64,000 bases of DNA, from assembly GCF_014270065.1 (NCBI RefSeq), contig NZ_JACNME010000007.1, positions 80,300 through 144,299 of the forward strand, in the 5' to 3' direction. Of the stretch, positions 54,040-62,050 are shown in pieces. The notes under the pieces were generated by a model, which did not search any database, was not told where the DNA came from, and saw nothing but the letters and a program-made list of their open reading frames with translations. Source of the stretch: Quadrisphaera sp. RL12-1S (GTDB lineage Bacteria > Actinomycetota > Actinomycetes > Actinomycetales > Quadrisphaeraceae). The position numbers were made by a program, and so were the translations under genes. Numbering within the stretch: position 1 is the first letter of the stretch; every line of letters starts with the position of its first letter.

Positions 54040-55278
54040 TCAGGGCAGCAGCCCCGCGCGGGACTTGGCCTCCAGCGCCACGAGGGCGGCGGCGTCCACC
54101 GCGGCGGCGAAGGCCGGGTCAGCGCTCGCCCTGGCCTGCAGCGCGTCGAGCATGGTGGGGGCGAGCGCGGAGTCCACGGTCAGCACCAGGGTGCCGCCGG
54201 CCTCCACGAACCGGGTGGCGCGCTCCGCCGGCGGCACGGAGGCGACGGCCTCGGCGCGGCCGAGGTCGTCGGAGATGACCACGCCGTCCACCCCCAGCTG
54301 ACCGCGCAGCAGGTCGGTGACCACGGCGGAGGAGAACGCGGCGGGGCTGGCGGGGTCGATCCGGTCGTACACGGCCGAGGAGGTCATGACGAACGGCCGC
54401 TGCGGCAGCGCCGCGAGCTGCCCGAACACGGCGACGCCGGGGTCGGTGGCGGAGGTCTCGGTGTCGTGGACGTCCCGGGAGTAGTCGGTGTTGGTGGTCA
54501 CCCGGCCCAGCCCCGGGAAGTGCTTCACGGTGGCCACCACGCCGGACTCGCCGAGCCCGGTGACCGCGGCGCCGGCGTCCTGCGAGACCTCCTCGGCGGT
54601 CGCGCCGTACTCGCGGCCGTACCTGCCGATGGGCGCGTTGGCGCGTCCCGTGGTGGCGGGCACGACGTCGGCGACGGGCGCGAGGTCGAGGGTGATGCCC
54701 GCGGCGCGCAGCTGCTCCCCCGCGCGGCGCGCGGTCTCCTGCACGGCGGACGCGGGCTGCCGGCCCTGCTGGCGGGCCGTGGGGAGGCGCTCGAAGCCGG
54801 GTCCGGAGAAGGTCTGCACGGCGCCGCCCTCCTGGTCCGCGGCCACCCACGGCACCGGCTGGCCGGCCTGGCGGGCGCGCTCGGCCCACGGCACGGTCAC
54901 CGCGGCGACGGCCGCGGCGGAGGCCTGGGAGCGCCCGCCGACGAAGAGGCCGCCGTAGGGGGCCTGGGCGAGGAGCGCGCTGCCGTCGTCGAGGTCCGCG
55001 GCCGGCACGCCCACCACCAGCAGCTGCGCCGCCCGCGCCCGCAGGTCCATCCGCTCGAGCGCGCGCTGCGCCGCCGCGACGTGCGGGTCCACCGGTGGTG
55101 GCGACGGCGACGGCGACGGGCTCGCCGAGCCCGCCCCGCTCCCCGCGGAGGTGCTGGCGCTGGCTGGGGCGCCGGCTGTGGCGGACTGCGGCGAGGAGCA
55201 CCCGCCCAGCGCGAGGAGTCCCACCAGCAGCACCCCGAGAGCGGCGCGGGGCGGGCGAGCGGACTGCGCTGGTGCCAT
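54040..55278 (-). CDS. Glycoside hydrolase family 3 lipoprotein, NagZ-like
   Basis: A 412-residue secreted enzyme, likely beta-N-acetylhexosaminidase acting on muropeptide or wall glycan. The signal ends in a lipobox (LALGGCSS), followed by a Ser/Pro linker (SPSPSPSPPP). Catalytic parts: VAADQEGGAVQTF, LAPVADVV, KHFPGLGRVTTNTDYSRD near residue 250 (His/Lys of NagZ), and VVISDDLGRAEAV with the nucleophile Asp. It lacks the second GH3 domain, as in bacterial NagZ. ATG 55278 lies seven bases after TAGCGT; GTG 55281 is possible. Confidence 0.9.
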   Translation of the reverse strand: MAPAQSARPPRAALGVLLVGLLALGGCSSPQSATAGAPASASTSAGSGAGSASPSPSPSPPPVDPHVAAAQRALERMDLRARAAQLLVVGVPAADLDDGSALLAQAPYGGLFVGGRSQASAAAVAAVTVPWAERARQAGQPVPWVAADQEGGAVQTFSGPGFERLPTARQQGRQPASAVQETARRAGEQLRAAGITLDLAPVADVVPATTGRANAPIGRYGREYGATAEEVSQDAGAAVTGLGESGVVATVKHFPGLGRVTTNTDYSRDVHDTETSATDPGVAVFGQLAALPQRPFVMTSSAVYDRIDPASPAAFSSAVVTDLLRGQLGVDGVVISDDLGRAEAVASVPPAERATRFVEAGGTLVLTVDSALAPTMLDALQARASADPAFAAAVDAAALVALEAKSRAGLLP

Positions 55279-55285
55279 CACCTCG

Positions 55286-55291
55286 ACGCTA
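55286..55291 (-). promoter_or_regulatory. -10 box TAGCGT for the NagZ-like gene
   Basis: Minus-strand TAGCGT, seven bases before ATG 55278. No separate ribosome-binding site is needed if leaderless. Confidence 0.5.
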
Positions 55292-55424
55292 CCCGGCGAC
55301 ACGCGAGCGCCACGCCGGGAAGGCCGCGGTGGCTCGGACGGGGGACGTGTGAGCCGTGGGGACCGGGGTAGCGGGGTGTCGGTGCGCAGAGGTGCGCGCC
55401 GACCGACGATCGCGAGGAGCGGCC

Positions 55425-56831
55425 ATGATCACCGACGCTGAGGTGGAGCGGATCCCCGGAGCTGCCGTCTACGGAGCCGACGGCGAGAAGATCGGCAAGG
55501 CCGGGGCCGTCTACCGCGACGACCAGTCCGGGCGCCCGGAGTGGGTCACCGTGCAGACGGGCCTGTTCGGCACGTCCGAGAGCTTCGTCCCGCTGGCGCA
55601 GGCGAGCTTCGACGGCGACGACCTGCGCGTCCCCTACGACAAGGCCAAGGTCAAGGACGCCCCGCGCGTGGACGACGAGGGCCACCTGGACATCACCGAG
55701 GAGGACCGCCTCTTCGAGTACTACGGCGTCGGGAACGCCGGGCCGGACGGCTCCGCCGCGCACGACGTCCGCGACGACCGGGAGTTCTACGGCGACCGCG
55801 ACGGGCGCGACGGGCGCAGCGCTGGGGCCGCGGCGGCGGGCGCCGGGGCCGCGGGAGCGGGCCTGGGTGCCGCCGCGGCCCGCCACGAGGACCACCGGGA
55901 CGACCACCGCGACGGCTACCGGGACGACCGCCGGGACGACCGCGGCGTCGTGGAGAAGATCAAGGACAAGTTCGACGGCGACGACGACCGCCGCGACGGC
56001 TACCGCGACGACCGCCGCGACGACCGCCGTGACGACCGCCGTGACGACCGCCCCGCCGGCTACGCGGGTGAGACCCGCGACGGCTACCGCGACGACCGCC
56101 CCGCCGGCTACGCGGGTGAGGCCCGTGGGGACGGCTACCGCGACGACCGCCCCGCCGGCTACGCGGGTGAGGCCCGTGGGGACGGCTACCGCGACGACCG
56201 CCGTGACGACGACCGCGGGCACGGCGCGGGCACCGCTGTCGCCGCCGGTGCCGCGGGCGCGGGTCTCGGCGGACTGGCCGCTGCCGCCGGTCACCGCGAC
56301 GACCGCCGCGACGACGTGCGCGACGGGTACCGCGACGACCGCCCGGCCGGCTACGCCGACGACCGCCGCGACGACGCCCGTCGGGACGACGACCGGGGCG
56401 TGGTCGACAAGATCAAGGACAAGCTCGACGGTGACGACCGCCGCGACGGCTACCGCGACGACCGCCGCGACGACGTGCGCGACGGCTACCGCACCGACGG
56501 GCGCACCGGCACGGACACCGCGACGGCCCGCGACGACCGCTTCGCCGACGGCGAGGACGTCGGCCGCCGCGACGACCGCTCCTCCTCCGGCCTGGGCGCC
56601 GCTCCGGTCGCGGCGGGCGCTGGCGCCGCCGCGGGGGCCGCGGGCGGGTACGCCGCTGGCCGCTCGTCGTCGTCGCCCACGACCGGCTCGGCGACCGGCT
56701 CGACGACCGGCAGTGAGCGCAAGCCGCGCCTGAGCCAGTGGGTGCTGGTGAAGCGGGAGGACGTCATCGAGGTGCCGGCCGACGAGGCCGAGCGCCTCGC
56801 TGCCCAGCAGGACGGCGGCACGCTCCGCTGA
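55425..56831 (+). CDS. PRC-barrel protein with long Arg/Asp repeat region
   Basis: A 468-residue protein. The first 100 residues are a PRC-barrel domain (IPGAAVYGADGEKIGKAGAVY, PEWVTVQTGLFG, YDKAKVKDAP, ITEEDRLFEYYGV), seen in stress and membrane-associated proteins. The next 280 residues are an extreme low-complexity region of RDD/RDGYRDDR units with PAGYAGE blocks. Two copies of GVV[ED]KIKDK[FL]DGDD lie inside it, and two Ala/Gly-rich hydrophobic stretches separate blocks. The C-terminus (KPRLSQWVLVKREDVIEVP) looks folded and may resemble a DUF2382-type end. GAGGAG is nine bases before ATG 55425. Likely disordered and highly charged; function unknown. Confidence 0.85.
   Translation: MITDAEVERIPGAAVYGADGEKIGKAGAVYRDDQSGRPEWVTVQTGLFGTSESFVPLAQASFDGDDLRVPYDKAKVKDAPRVDDEGHLDITEEDRLFEYYGVGNAGPDGSAAHDVRDDREFYGDRDGRDGRSAGAAAAGAGAAGAGLGAAAARHEDHRDDHRDGYRDDRRDDRGVVEKIKDKFDGDDDRRDGYRDDRRDDRRDDRRDDRPAGYAGETRDGYRDDRPAGYAGEARGDGYRDDRPAGYAGEARGDGYRDDRRDDDRGHGAGTAVAAGAAGAGLGGLAAAAGHRDDRRDDVRDGYRDDRPAGYADDRRDDARRDDDRGVVDKIKDKLDGDDRRDGYRDDRRDDVRDGYRTDGRTGTDTATARDDRFADGEDVGRRDDRSSSGLGAAPVAAGAGAAAGAAGGYAAGRSSSSPTTGSATGSTTGSERKPRLSQWVLVKREDVIEVPADEAERLAAQQDGGTLR
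56053..56203 (+). repeat. In-frame 48-51-bp tandem repeats
   Basis: Three successive units start near 56053, 56101 and 56152, each coding PAGYAGE[TA]R followed by DGYRDDR. The last two are nearly identical over 51 bp. Other RDDR codon repeats extend on both sides. Confidence 0.9.
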
Positions 56832-56903
56832 CCTGACGCGCCGGCGCGACGACGCGTCCCGGGCCGCCGCCCCCTCTGCGGCGGCCCGGAGCACGTGACC
56901 ACC

Positions 56904-57083
56904 GACAGGCAGAACCCCGTCCGGGTGGCTCCACAGCCGCCCCGGGCGGGGTTCTGCCTGTCCGACGTCACGCCGAGGGCGTCCCGTCAGACATGCAGAA
57001 GTGCGCCGGCAGGCGTCCAGACCCCGCTCAGGCGGACTTCTGCATGCTCGGCGGGACGCGTCCGACGTCACGCCGACGGCGTC
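56904..57083. repeat. Two adjacent hairpin modules with a shared direct repeat
   Basis: Module 1: perfect 16-bp arms (56904-56919, 56947-56962), core GGCAGAACCCCG. Module 2: 15 of 16 bp arms (56992-57007, 57031-57046), core ATGCAGAAGT. Each is followed by a 23-bp sequence starting TCCGACGTCACGCCGA (56961 and 57061, one mismatch), giving a ~100-bp tandem layout. The last copy runs into the stop codon of the minus-strand flippase gene. Confidence 0.85.
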
Positions 57084-58374
57084 AGGCGGTGCGGCGCAGC
57101 CGGCCCCAGACCACCGCCCACAGCGCCAGCGCCAGCACGCCGTCGCAGAGCAGGCTCGCCGCCACGGCACCGGCCAGCCCGAACGCGGGGATCAGCCACA
57201 GGTTGAGCAGGCCGTTGCCCACCGCCACGCCCAGCTGCCAGGCGCTGCGCACGCGCTGCTGGCCGGCGCCGGTGAGGGCGTCGGCGGCGAGGTAGTGCGC
57301 GACCTTGAGCAGCGGGAGCAGCGCCAGCCACCGCAGGGCCCCGACGGCGGGCTCGTACGCGGACCCGAGCAGCAGCGGCACGAGGTCGGCCCCGGCGACC
57401 AGCGCCACCGACGCCAGCGCGCACCACCCGACGGTGGTCGGGGCGATGCTGCGCGCCAGCCCGACGGCCGCCCGCAGCCCCGCCTGGCCCCCAGCGGCGC
57501 CGGCGGCGAAGAAGCGCGGGTACGCGGCGGCGAGCACCGCGCGCAGCGGCACCAGCGACAGGTCCACCAGCCGGTAGGCCACGGTGTACGCGCCGTTGGC
57601 GGCCTCGGAGCCGAGCCGGGTGAGCATGAGCTTGTCGAGGTCGTTGTAGAGCGCCTGCGCGCCGAGCCCCACGGAGAAGTGGAACCCGTCGCGCCACTGC
57701 GCGAGCAGCCCGCGGACCTCCGCGCCCAGCGGGGCGCCGCCGCGTCCCAGCTGCCGGCGGACGACGACGACGGCCGCCGCGCCCCCCACCAGCGACGTCA
57801 CCGCGTAGGCGACGGCCCAGCCGCCGACGGTCAGACCGGCCGGCGTGAGCACCAGGGCGACAGCGGCGGCGAACCGCAGCCCGTGGAAGACCAGCTGGGC
57901 CCGGGCCGCGCCCAGCGCCCGGTGGCGCGCCACCTGCACGCCGGCGGCCAGCTCGAGCAGCGCGGCGCCCACGAGGTCGGCCACGAGCAGCGCGAGCACG
58001 GCGGGCAGCGGCACCGACGGCACCACGAGCAGGCACACGAGCGCTGCGACCACCGTGGCCGCCAGCCCCCCGCCCGCGGTGATGGCGGCGGCCCCGGCGA
58101 AGGCGCCCGGCAGCCCCTCCGGGGCGCGCACCGCGGACCGCACGAGCAGGTGCACCGCCCCGAGGGAGGCGAACGGCAGCGCCAGCGCCGCGGCGGCCAT
58201 CACCGCGCCGACGGCGCCGAAGCCGTCCGGTCCCAGCTCGCGGGCCACCAGCAGGAAGGTCAGCCCGGCGAACGCGGCCCGCCCGCCGTGGCCGAGGAGC
58301 ATGCTGGCGCTGCTGCGCCCCAGCCCGGAGGTGCTGCCGTCCACCACGGGGGACTCGACGTCCGCTGCTGCCAC
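57082..58374 (-). CDS. Lipopolysaccharide/oligosaccharide flippase-like protein
   Basis: A 430-residue membrane protein with about 12 helices, of the MATE/MVF-type (Wzx-like) superfamily. SMLLGHGGRAAFAGLTFLLVARELGPDGFG is the typical first helix pair, and LYNDLDKLMLTRLGSEAANGAYTVAYRLVD is the conserved start of the second bundle. It lies ahead of two GT4 genes on the same strand, so it may export their product. GTG 58374 is eight bases after TAGCGT. Confidence 0.85.
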   Translation of the reverse strand: MAAADVESPVVDGSTSGLGRSSASMLLGHGGRAAFAGLTFLLVARELGPDGFGAVGAVMAAAALALPFASLGAVHLLVRSAVRAPEGLPGAFAGAAAITAGGGLAATVVAALVCLLVVPSVPLPAVLALLVADLVGAALLELAAGVQVARHRALGAARAQLVFHGLRFAAAVALVLTPAGLTVGGWAVAYAVTSLVGGAAAVVVVRRQLGRGGAPLGAEVRGLLAQWRDGFHFSVGLGAQALYNDLDKLMLTRLGSEAANGAYTVAYRLVDLSLVPLRAVLAAAYPRFFAAGAAGGQAGLRAAVGLARSIAPTTVGWCALASVALVAGADLVPLLLGSAYEPAVGALRWLALLPLLKVAHYLAADALTGAGQQRVRSAWQLGVAVGNGLLNLWLIPAFGLAGAVAASLLCDGVLALALWAVVWGRLRRTA

Positions 58375-58382
58375 GCCTCACG

Positions 58383-58388
58383 ACGCTA
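58383..58388 (-). promoter_or_regulatory. -10 box TAGCGT for flippase gene
   Basis: Minus-strand TAGCGT, eight bases before GTG 58374. Confidence 0.45.
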
Positions 58389-58422
58389 CGGCCGCGCGCC
58401 GCCTCCCGTGCCCCCTTCCCCT

Positions 58423-58468
58423 CCGTGATCATGGGCGTTCTGCGCACGACCCACCGTGATCATGGGCG
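58423..58468. repeat. Two direct copies of CCGTGATCATGGGCG
   Basis: Identical 15-mers at 58423-58437 and 58454-58468, 31 bp apart, in the gap between the flippase gene and the GT4 gene. The same core occurs at 16562-16617 and 28934. Each contains the palindrome TGATCA. Confidence 0.85.
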
Positions 58469-58499
58469 ATCTGCACACGCGCGCACCGCACGCCACTGG

Positions 58500-59567
58500 T
58501 CACGACGGGGTCTGGTGCAGCACCGCGCGCCAGCCGGCCACCAGCGCGCCCGGGCCGTAGGCCCGCTCCCGCGCGGCGTCGGCGGCCTCGAACTCGGCCG
58601 CCCCCGGCGGGGCGGCGAGCACGGCGCGCACGGCGGCGGCCAGGGCGGGCGCGTCCGCCGTCGTCGTCGTCCCCGGCACGAGGGCGGGCACGAGGTGGCG
58701 GGCCTGCTCGGTCGCCGCCGCCACCACCGGCCGGTGCGCGGCGGCGGCCTCGAGCAGCGCGTACCCGAACGTCTCCGACCGGGACGTGTGGACCACCGCG
58801 TCGCACGCGTCGAGCAGCTCCGGCACGCGGTCGGTGTGGCCGTGCCACGTCACGCGGTCGGCCACGCCCAGCTGCCCGGCCAGCCGGCGCATCGCCTCCA
58901 GCCGCGCTCCCCCGCCGGCCACGTCGAGGTGGGCGTCCGGCAGCAGCGCGAGGGCCTCCAGCGCCAGCTCGGGGTTCTTCAGCGGCTCCAGACCGCCCAC
59001 GTACAGCAGCCGACCGCCGCCGCGGGACGGCTGCGGCGCGCGGCGGCCGGTGCCCGCCACCGGTCTCTTCCCCACCGGGTTGGCGACGACGACGACGCGC
59101 TCGCCCACCCCCGGCTGGTCCGCGAGCGCCGTGGCCACGGCGGCGCTGACGGCGACCACCCGGCGGGCGCGGCGGGCGTACAGGGGCAGCACCAGGCGGG
59201 CCACGGCGTCGAAGGAGCGCAGGGCCGCGCGCCGCTCGCGCGTGAGGGAGTGCTCCCAGGCGATGACCTCCCGGTCGTGGGGCCTGCGGAACGGCAGCAC
59301 CCGCAGCCCCACCCAGATGCCCACCAGCACCAGCGGCGGTCCCGGCTGGCGCACGAGGCGGCGGGCGGCGGCGAAGGAGGTGGCGAGGTCGAGCAGCCGC
59401 CCGGCCCGTCCGGAGCGCGGGCGGGTGAGGAGGGCGTGCAGCGACACGTCGAGGCCGTGCGCCTGGAGCGCGGCGACGGTCTCGGTGGCGGCGCGCTCCA
59501 TGCCGCGCAGCGGGGTGGCCTGGGAGAGCACGAAGACCGCGGCCGGTGGCCCACCTCCCACGGTCAT
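58500..59567 (-). CDS. Family 4 glycosyltransferase
   Basis: A 355-residue GT-B enzyme. FVLSQATPLRGMERAATETVAAL opens, then IAWEHSLTRERR, LLYVGGLEPLKNPELALEAL and TSRSETFGYALLEAAAAHRPVVA with the E-x7-E motif. It starts on the stop codon of the upstream GT4 (ATGA). The acceptor and sugar donor cannot be read from sequence. With the next gene and the flippase it forms a small glycan-synthesis set. Confidence 0.87.
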   Translation of the reverse strand: MTVGGGPPAAVFVLSQATPLRGMERAATETVAALQAHGLDVSLHALLTRPRSGRAGRLLDLATSFAAARRLVRQPGPPLVLVGIWVGLRVLPFRRPHDREVIAWEHSLTRERRAALRSFDAVARLVLPLYARRARRVVAVSAAVATALADQPGVGERVVVVANPVGKRPVAGTGRRAPQPSRGGGRLLYVGGLEPLKNPELALEALALLPDAHLDVAGGGARLEAMRRLAGQLGVADRVTWHGHTDRVPELLDACDAVVHTSRSETFGYALLEAAAAHRPVVAAATEQARHLVPALVPGTTTTADAPALAAAVRAVLAAPPGAAEFEAADAARERAYGPGALVAGWRAVLHQTPS

Positions 59568-60775
59568 GCGCAGTGGTGGGAGGCGGCGGCCTCGACGGCG
59601 GCGACGGCGCGGCGGGCCACCGAGCGCAGCGAGTGGTGCTCGCGCGTCCAGGCCACCAGCCGCGCGCGCTCCTGCGCGGTGGGCTCCGGCCGCTCGAGCG
59701 CCTCGCGCAGGGCGGCGGCCACCGCGTCGACGTCGAACGGCACCGCCCAGCCCAGCCGGTGCTCCCCCACGAGGTCGGCGAAGGGGCCGGCACCGGCGTA
59801 GACCACGGGCGCCCCGCAGGCGGTGGCGGCCAGCGGCTTGACGAGGAAGGCGAAGGCGTAGGCGGTGTCGGGTCGCTGGCTGGCCAGGCCCGCCCGCGCG
59901 GTGGCGGTGGTGCGCGCGATCACCGAGGGGTCCACGAGCCCGGGGAAGTCGATGAGCCCCGGGGCCAGCCGGGCGGCGCGCTCTGCCAGCTCGGCGGCCT
60001 GCACGCCGCCCCCGTAGAACACGGCGCGCGCGCCGGGGTGCTCGGGCAGCACGCGGGCGAGGGCGTCCACCAGCACGCCCGCGCCCTGCACCTCCGACAT
60101 CGTGCCGGCGTAGACGAAGGCGGGCCGGTCCCAGCCGGCGGGGGCGGCGGCGGCGTGGGCGGCGTCGTCCGGCGGACGCAGCCGGTCGGTGTCGACGCCC
60201 GTGCCGACCACCACCACCCTCTGCGCGGGCACCCCGAGGGCGCGCACGCGCGCCGCGTACCCCTCGTCCACGGTCATGACGCGGGCCGCGCCCCGCAGCA
60301 CCCACGCCTCCAGCGCGGTCAGCGCCCGCAGCGCCGGGCGCGGGAGACCGGCCTCGGCGGCGGCCAGGGAGAGCAGGTCCGCGGCGTAGTAGGCGTAGGG
60401 AGTGCGCCGCAGGCCGCAGACCAGCCGCACCACGAGGCCCGTGGTGGGCGGGGGCTCGACGACGACGACGTCGGGGCGCCGCCCGCGCGGCCCGAGCACG
60501 CGGGCCGCCAGCCGCAGACCGGCGGGCAGGTCGAAGCTGGCGTACTGCACGTACCCGCGGACGTTGCCGCTGGCGTCGCGCAGCACGGGCCAGCGGCGCA
60601 CCCGCGGGCCGCTGCCGCCGACGTCCGCCTCGGGGGTGGTGCCGGCGGGCAGGCGGGAGGTCAGCACCTCCACCTCGTGCCCCGCGCCCGCGAGGGCGCG
60701 ACCGAGGGCGGCCTGCCGCCAGGCGGCCGCGGCCGGCTCCGGGGCGTAGGCGCGGGTGACCACGACCGTGCGCAC
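59564..60775 (-). CDS. Family 4 glycosyltransferase
   Basis: A 403-residue GT-B enzyme. VVVTRAYAPEPAAAAWRQAALGRAL is the acceptor-side loop, DVVVVEPPPTTGLVVR lies before the linker, FVYAGTMSEVQGAGVLVDAL opens the donor domain, and VKPLAATACGAPVVYAG lies near the donor motif. The full E-x7-E is weakened here. GTG 60775 is six bases after TACGGT. It shares a 4-bp overlap with the second GT4. Confidence 0.85.
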   Translation of the reverse strand: MRTVVVTRAYAPEPAAAAWRQAALGRALAGAGHEVEVLTSRLPAGTTPEADVGGSGPRVRRWPVLRDASGNVRGYVQYASFDLPAGLRLAARVLGPRGRRPDVVVVEPPPTTGLVVRLVCGLRRTPYAYYAADLLSLAAAEAGLPRPALRALTALEAWVLRGAARVMTVDEGYAARVRALGVPAQRVVVVGTGVDTDRLRPPDDAAHAAAAPAGWDRPAFVYAGTMSEVQGAGVLVDALARVLPEHPGARAVFYGGGVQAAELAERAARLAPGLIDFPGLVDPSVIARTTATARAGLASQRPDTAYAFAFLVKPLAATACGAPVVYAGAGPFADLVGEHRLGWAVPFDVDAVAAALREALERPEPTAQERARLVAWTREHHSLRSVARRAVAAVEAAASHHCA

Positions 60776-60781
60776 ACGAGC

Positions 60782-60787
60782 ACCGTA
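60782..60787 (-). promoter_or_regulatory. -10 box TACGGT for leaderless GT4 unit
   Basis: Minus-strand TACGGT, six bases (GCTCGT), then GTG 60775. Confidence 0.6.
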
Positions 60788-60875
60788 CGCACCCACCCGT
60801 CCGGGCCTGTCCCCGCACGGAGTGTCACCGCACGGGCACCCTGCGGCGGTTCTCCACCGCCACGCGGCCACCTAC

Positions 60876-60905
60876 TTGCCGAGAGCGGCGGACCTCGACT
60901 ATCAA
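60876..60905 (+). promoter_or_regulatory. Promoter with -35 TTGCCG and -10 TATCAA
   Basis: TTGCCG (60876-60881) and TATCAA (60900-60905) are separated by 18 bases, the clearest sigma-70-like pair in the window. It would drive the small secreted protein at 60935. Confidence 0.55.
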
Positions 60906-60934
60906 GTGCTCAACCGTCCGACGAGAGGCCCCTC

Positions 60935-61408
60935 ATGCGCCGCGCCCTCCGCGCTGTCATGACGCTCGCTGCCGCGGGAGTCATGGGTGTCGCCGGCGCT
61001 GGCGCCGCCCAGGCCTCCGCGTACGGAGCGTCTGCCATCACCCCGTTCAGCTACACGGCGCCCTCCGGGGCCGCCAAGTCCGTCCCCTACGGCTGTGCGC
61101 TCATCCACAGCATCTCCGGAGAGGGCGTCAGCATCTCGGCGCAGACCGCCACGGTCGACTGCGCGGGCTGGGCGGCCATGCAGGACTCCCTGTTCTGCGA
61201 CGTGAGGGTCTCCTTCGTCTTCACGAGCACCTCCGGTGCCGTGGTCGACCAGAGGGACGCGTCCCTGTCGGGCTGCCGGACCCTGGGCATCCGGCTCAGC
61301 AACCCCCGCGCCCCCCTCGAGGTCAGCCCCGGCCGCGCCTGCGTGAAGCTCTACGTCAACGGCGAGAGGACGGCGCGCGCCACCTCCTGCCACGTCGTCA
61401 GCAGCTGA
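60935..61408 (+). CDS. Small secreted protein, unknown
   Basis: A 157-residue protein with a clear signal peptide (MRRALRAVMTLAAAGVMGVAGAGAAQA, likely cut after AQA) and a mature part of about 130 residues with six cysteines, probably in disulfides, and a predicted beta-rich fold. The pattern resembles small actinobacterial extracellular proteins of unknown role. It has its own promoter. The start codon is an ATG with a weak site (GAGAGG). I know no family for it. Confidence 0.75.
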   Translation: MRRALRAVMTLAAAGVMGVAGAGAAQASAYGASAITPFSYTAPSGAAKSVPYGCALIHSISGEGVSISAQTATVDCAGWAAMQDSLFCDVRVSFVFTSTSGAVVDQRDASLSGCRTLGIRLSNPRAPLEVSPGRACVKLYVNGERTARATSCHVVSS

Positions 61409-61499
61409 CGCGGAAGCCACTGCCCCCAGGGGATCAAGCACGGGCGTCAGCCGACCGATGGACACCAGGTCGGACGGTCCGGCTCTTGAGGAGGTCCCG

Positions 61500-61700
61500 A
61501 TGAGCACGCCCCACCCCTTCTGCGCTCGCACCGCCGCGCTGTCAGCGCTGAGCGACCTGCTGCGGACCGACGCCGCGTCCCTGCAGGCCCGGCTGGAGGC
61601 CGGTGACGACCTCTCGACGATGCTGGCCGACGGTGGGATCGGGCTGGAGGCGCTCTCCTCCGCGCTCGAGCAGCGGCTCGCACCCGGCATGACCGCCTGA
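61500..61700 (+). CDS. Small helical protein, unknown
   Basis: A 66-residue protein starting MSTPHPFCARTAALSAL. It is mainly helical with LRTDAASLQARLEAGDDLSTML and a C-terminal ALEQRLAPGM. GAGGAGG five bases before the ATG is one of the strongest ribosome-binding sites here and decides this start over one at 61458. No family recognised; it may be a regulator or adaptor. Confidence 0.6.
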   Translation: MSTPHPFCARTAALSALSDLLRTDAASLQARLEAGDDLSTMLADGGIGLEALSSALEQRLAPGMTA

Positions 61701-61764
61701 CCCCACCAGAGCGCGCCAGACCGCGCCTGGTGGCGGCCCGTCCCCGCGCCCCCGAGCGGGGGAC

Positions 61765-61848
61765 CTGAGACCCGGTGGGCAGGCCCAGGCCCGGATCCGG
61801 CCCCGGAAGCGGGTCTCAGGCTGCCCGCCGGGGCTGAGCCTGCCCACC
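61765..61848. repeat. Interleaved inverted repeats (A-B-A'-B')
   Basis: CTGAGACCC (61765-61773) matches GGGTCTCAG (61811-61819); GGTGGGCAGGC (61774-61784) matches GCCTGCCCACC (61838-61848). A third, near-matching arm lies at 61821-61831. The crossed order allows alternative hairpins or a pseudoknot. Confidence 0.75.
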
Positions 61849-62017
61849 ACCGCGCACGGCCCGCGAGGCTGCGGCCCAGTGGCACCCAGACGCACGACCT
61901 CGGGGGGACGTGGCGCGGACCCGTGGGGGAACCGAAGCCGGTGGCCGACGGTCCTGGGAGATCCCTGAACCTCCCGCGGGTGGGCGTGTTCTCCCGCGAT
62001 CTCCGTGCGCGGCTACC

Positions 62018-62023
62018 TACGGT
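62018..62023 (+). promoter_or_regulatory. -10 box TACGGT for the metalloprotease-like gene
   Basis: TACGGT about 28 bases before the ATG at 62051, leaving a short leader with GGAGG. Confidence 0.5.
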
Positions 62024-62050
62024 GAAGGTCCACCCCTCCCGGAGGTCCTG

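Larger units (their letters stand above)
61701..62050. other. Gap with inverted-repeat modules and promoter
   Basis: A 350-bp gap without a credible gene. It holds the interleaved repeat at 61765-61848 and a TACGGT box at 62018 for the next gene. The stretch 61850-62000 shows nothing else I can name. Confidence 0.6.

Noticed and set aside
56041-56240. Regular ~50-bp repeats suggesting a CRISPR array
   Set aside because: Repeats are contiguous, in frame and encode PAGYAGEAR/RDDR; there are no unique spacers and no cas genes.
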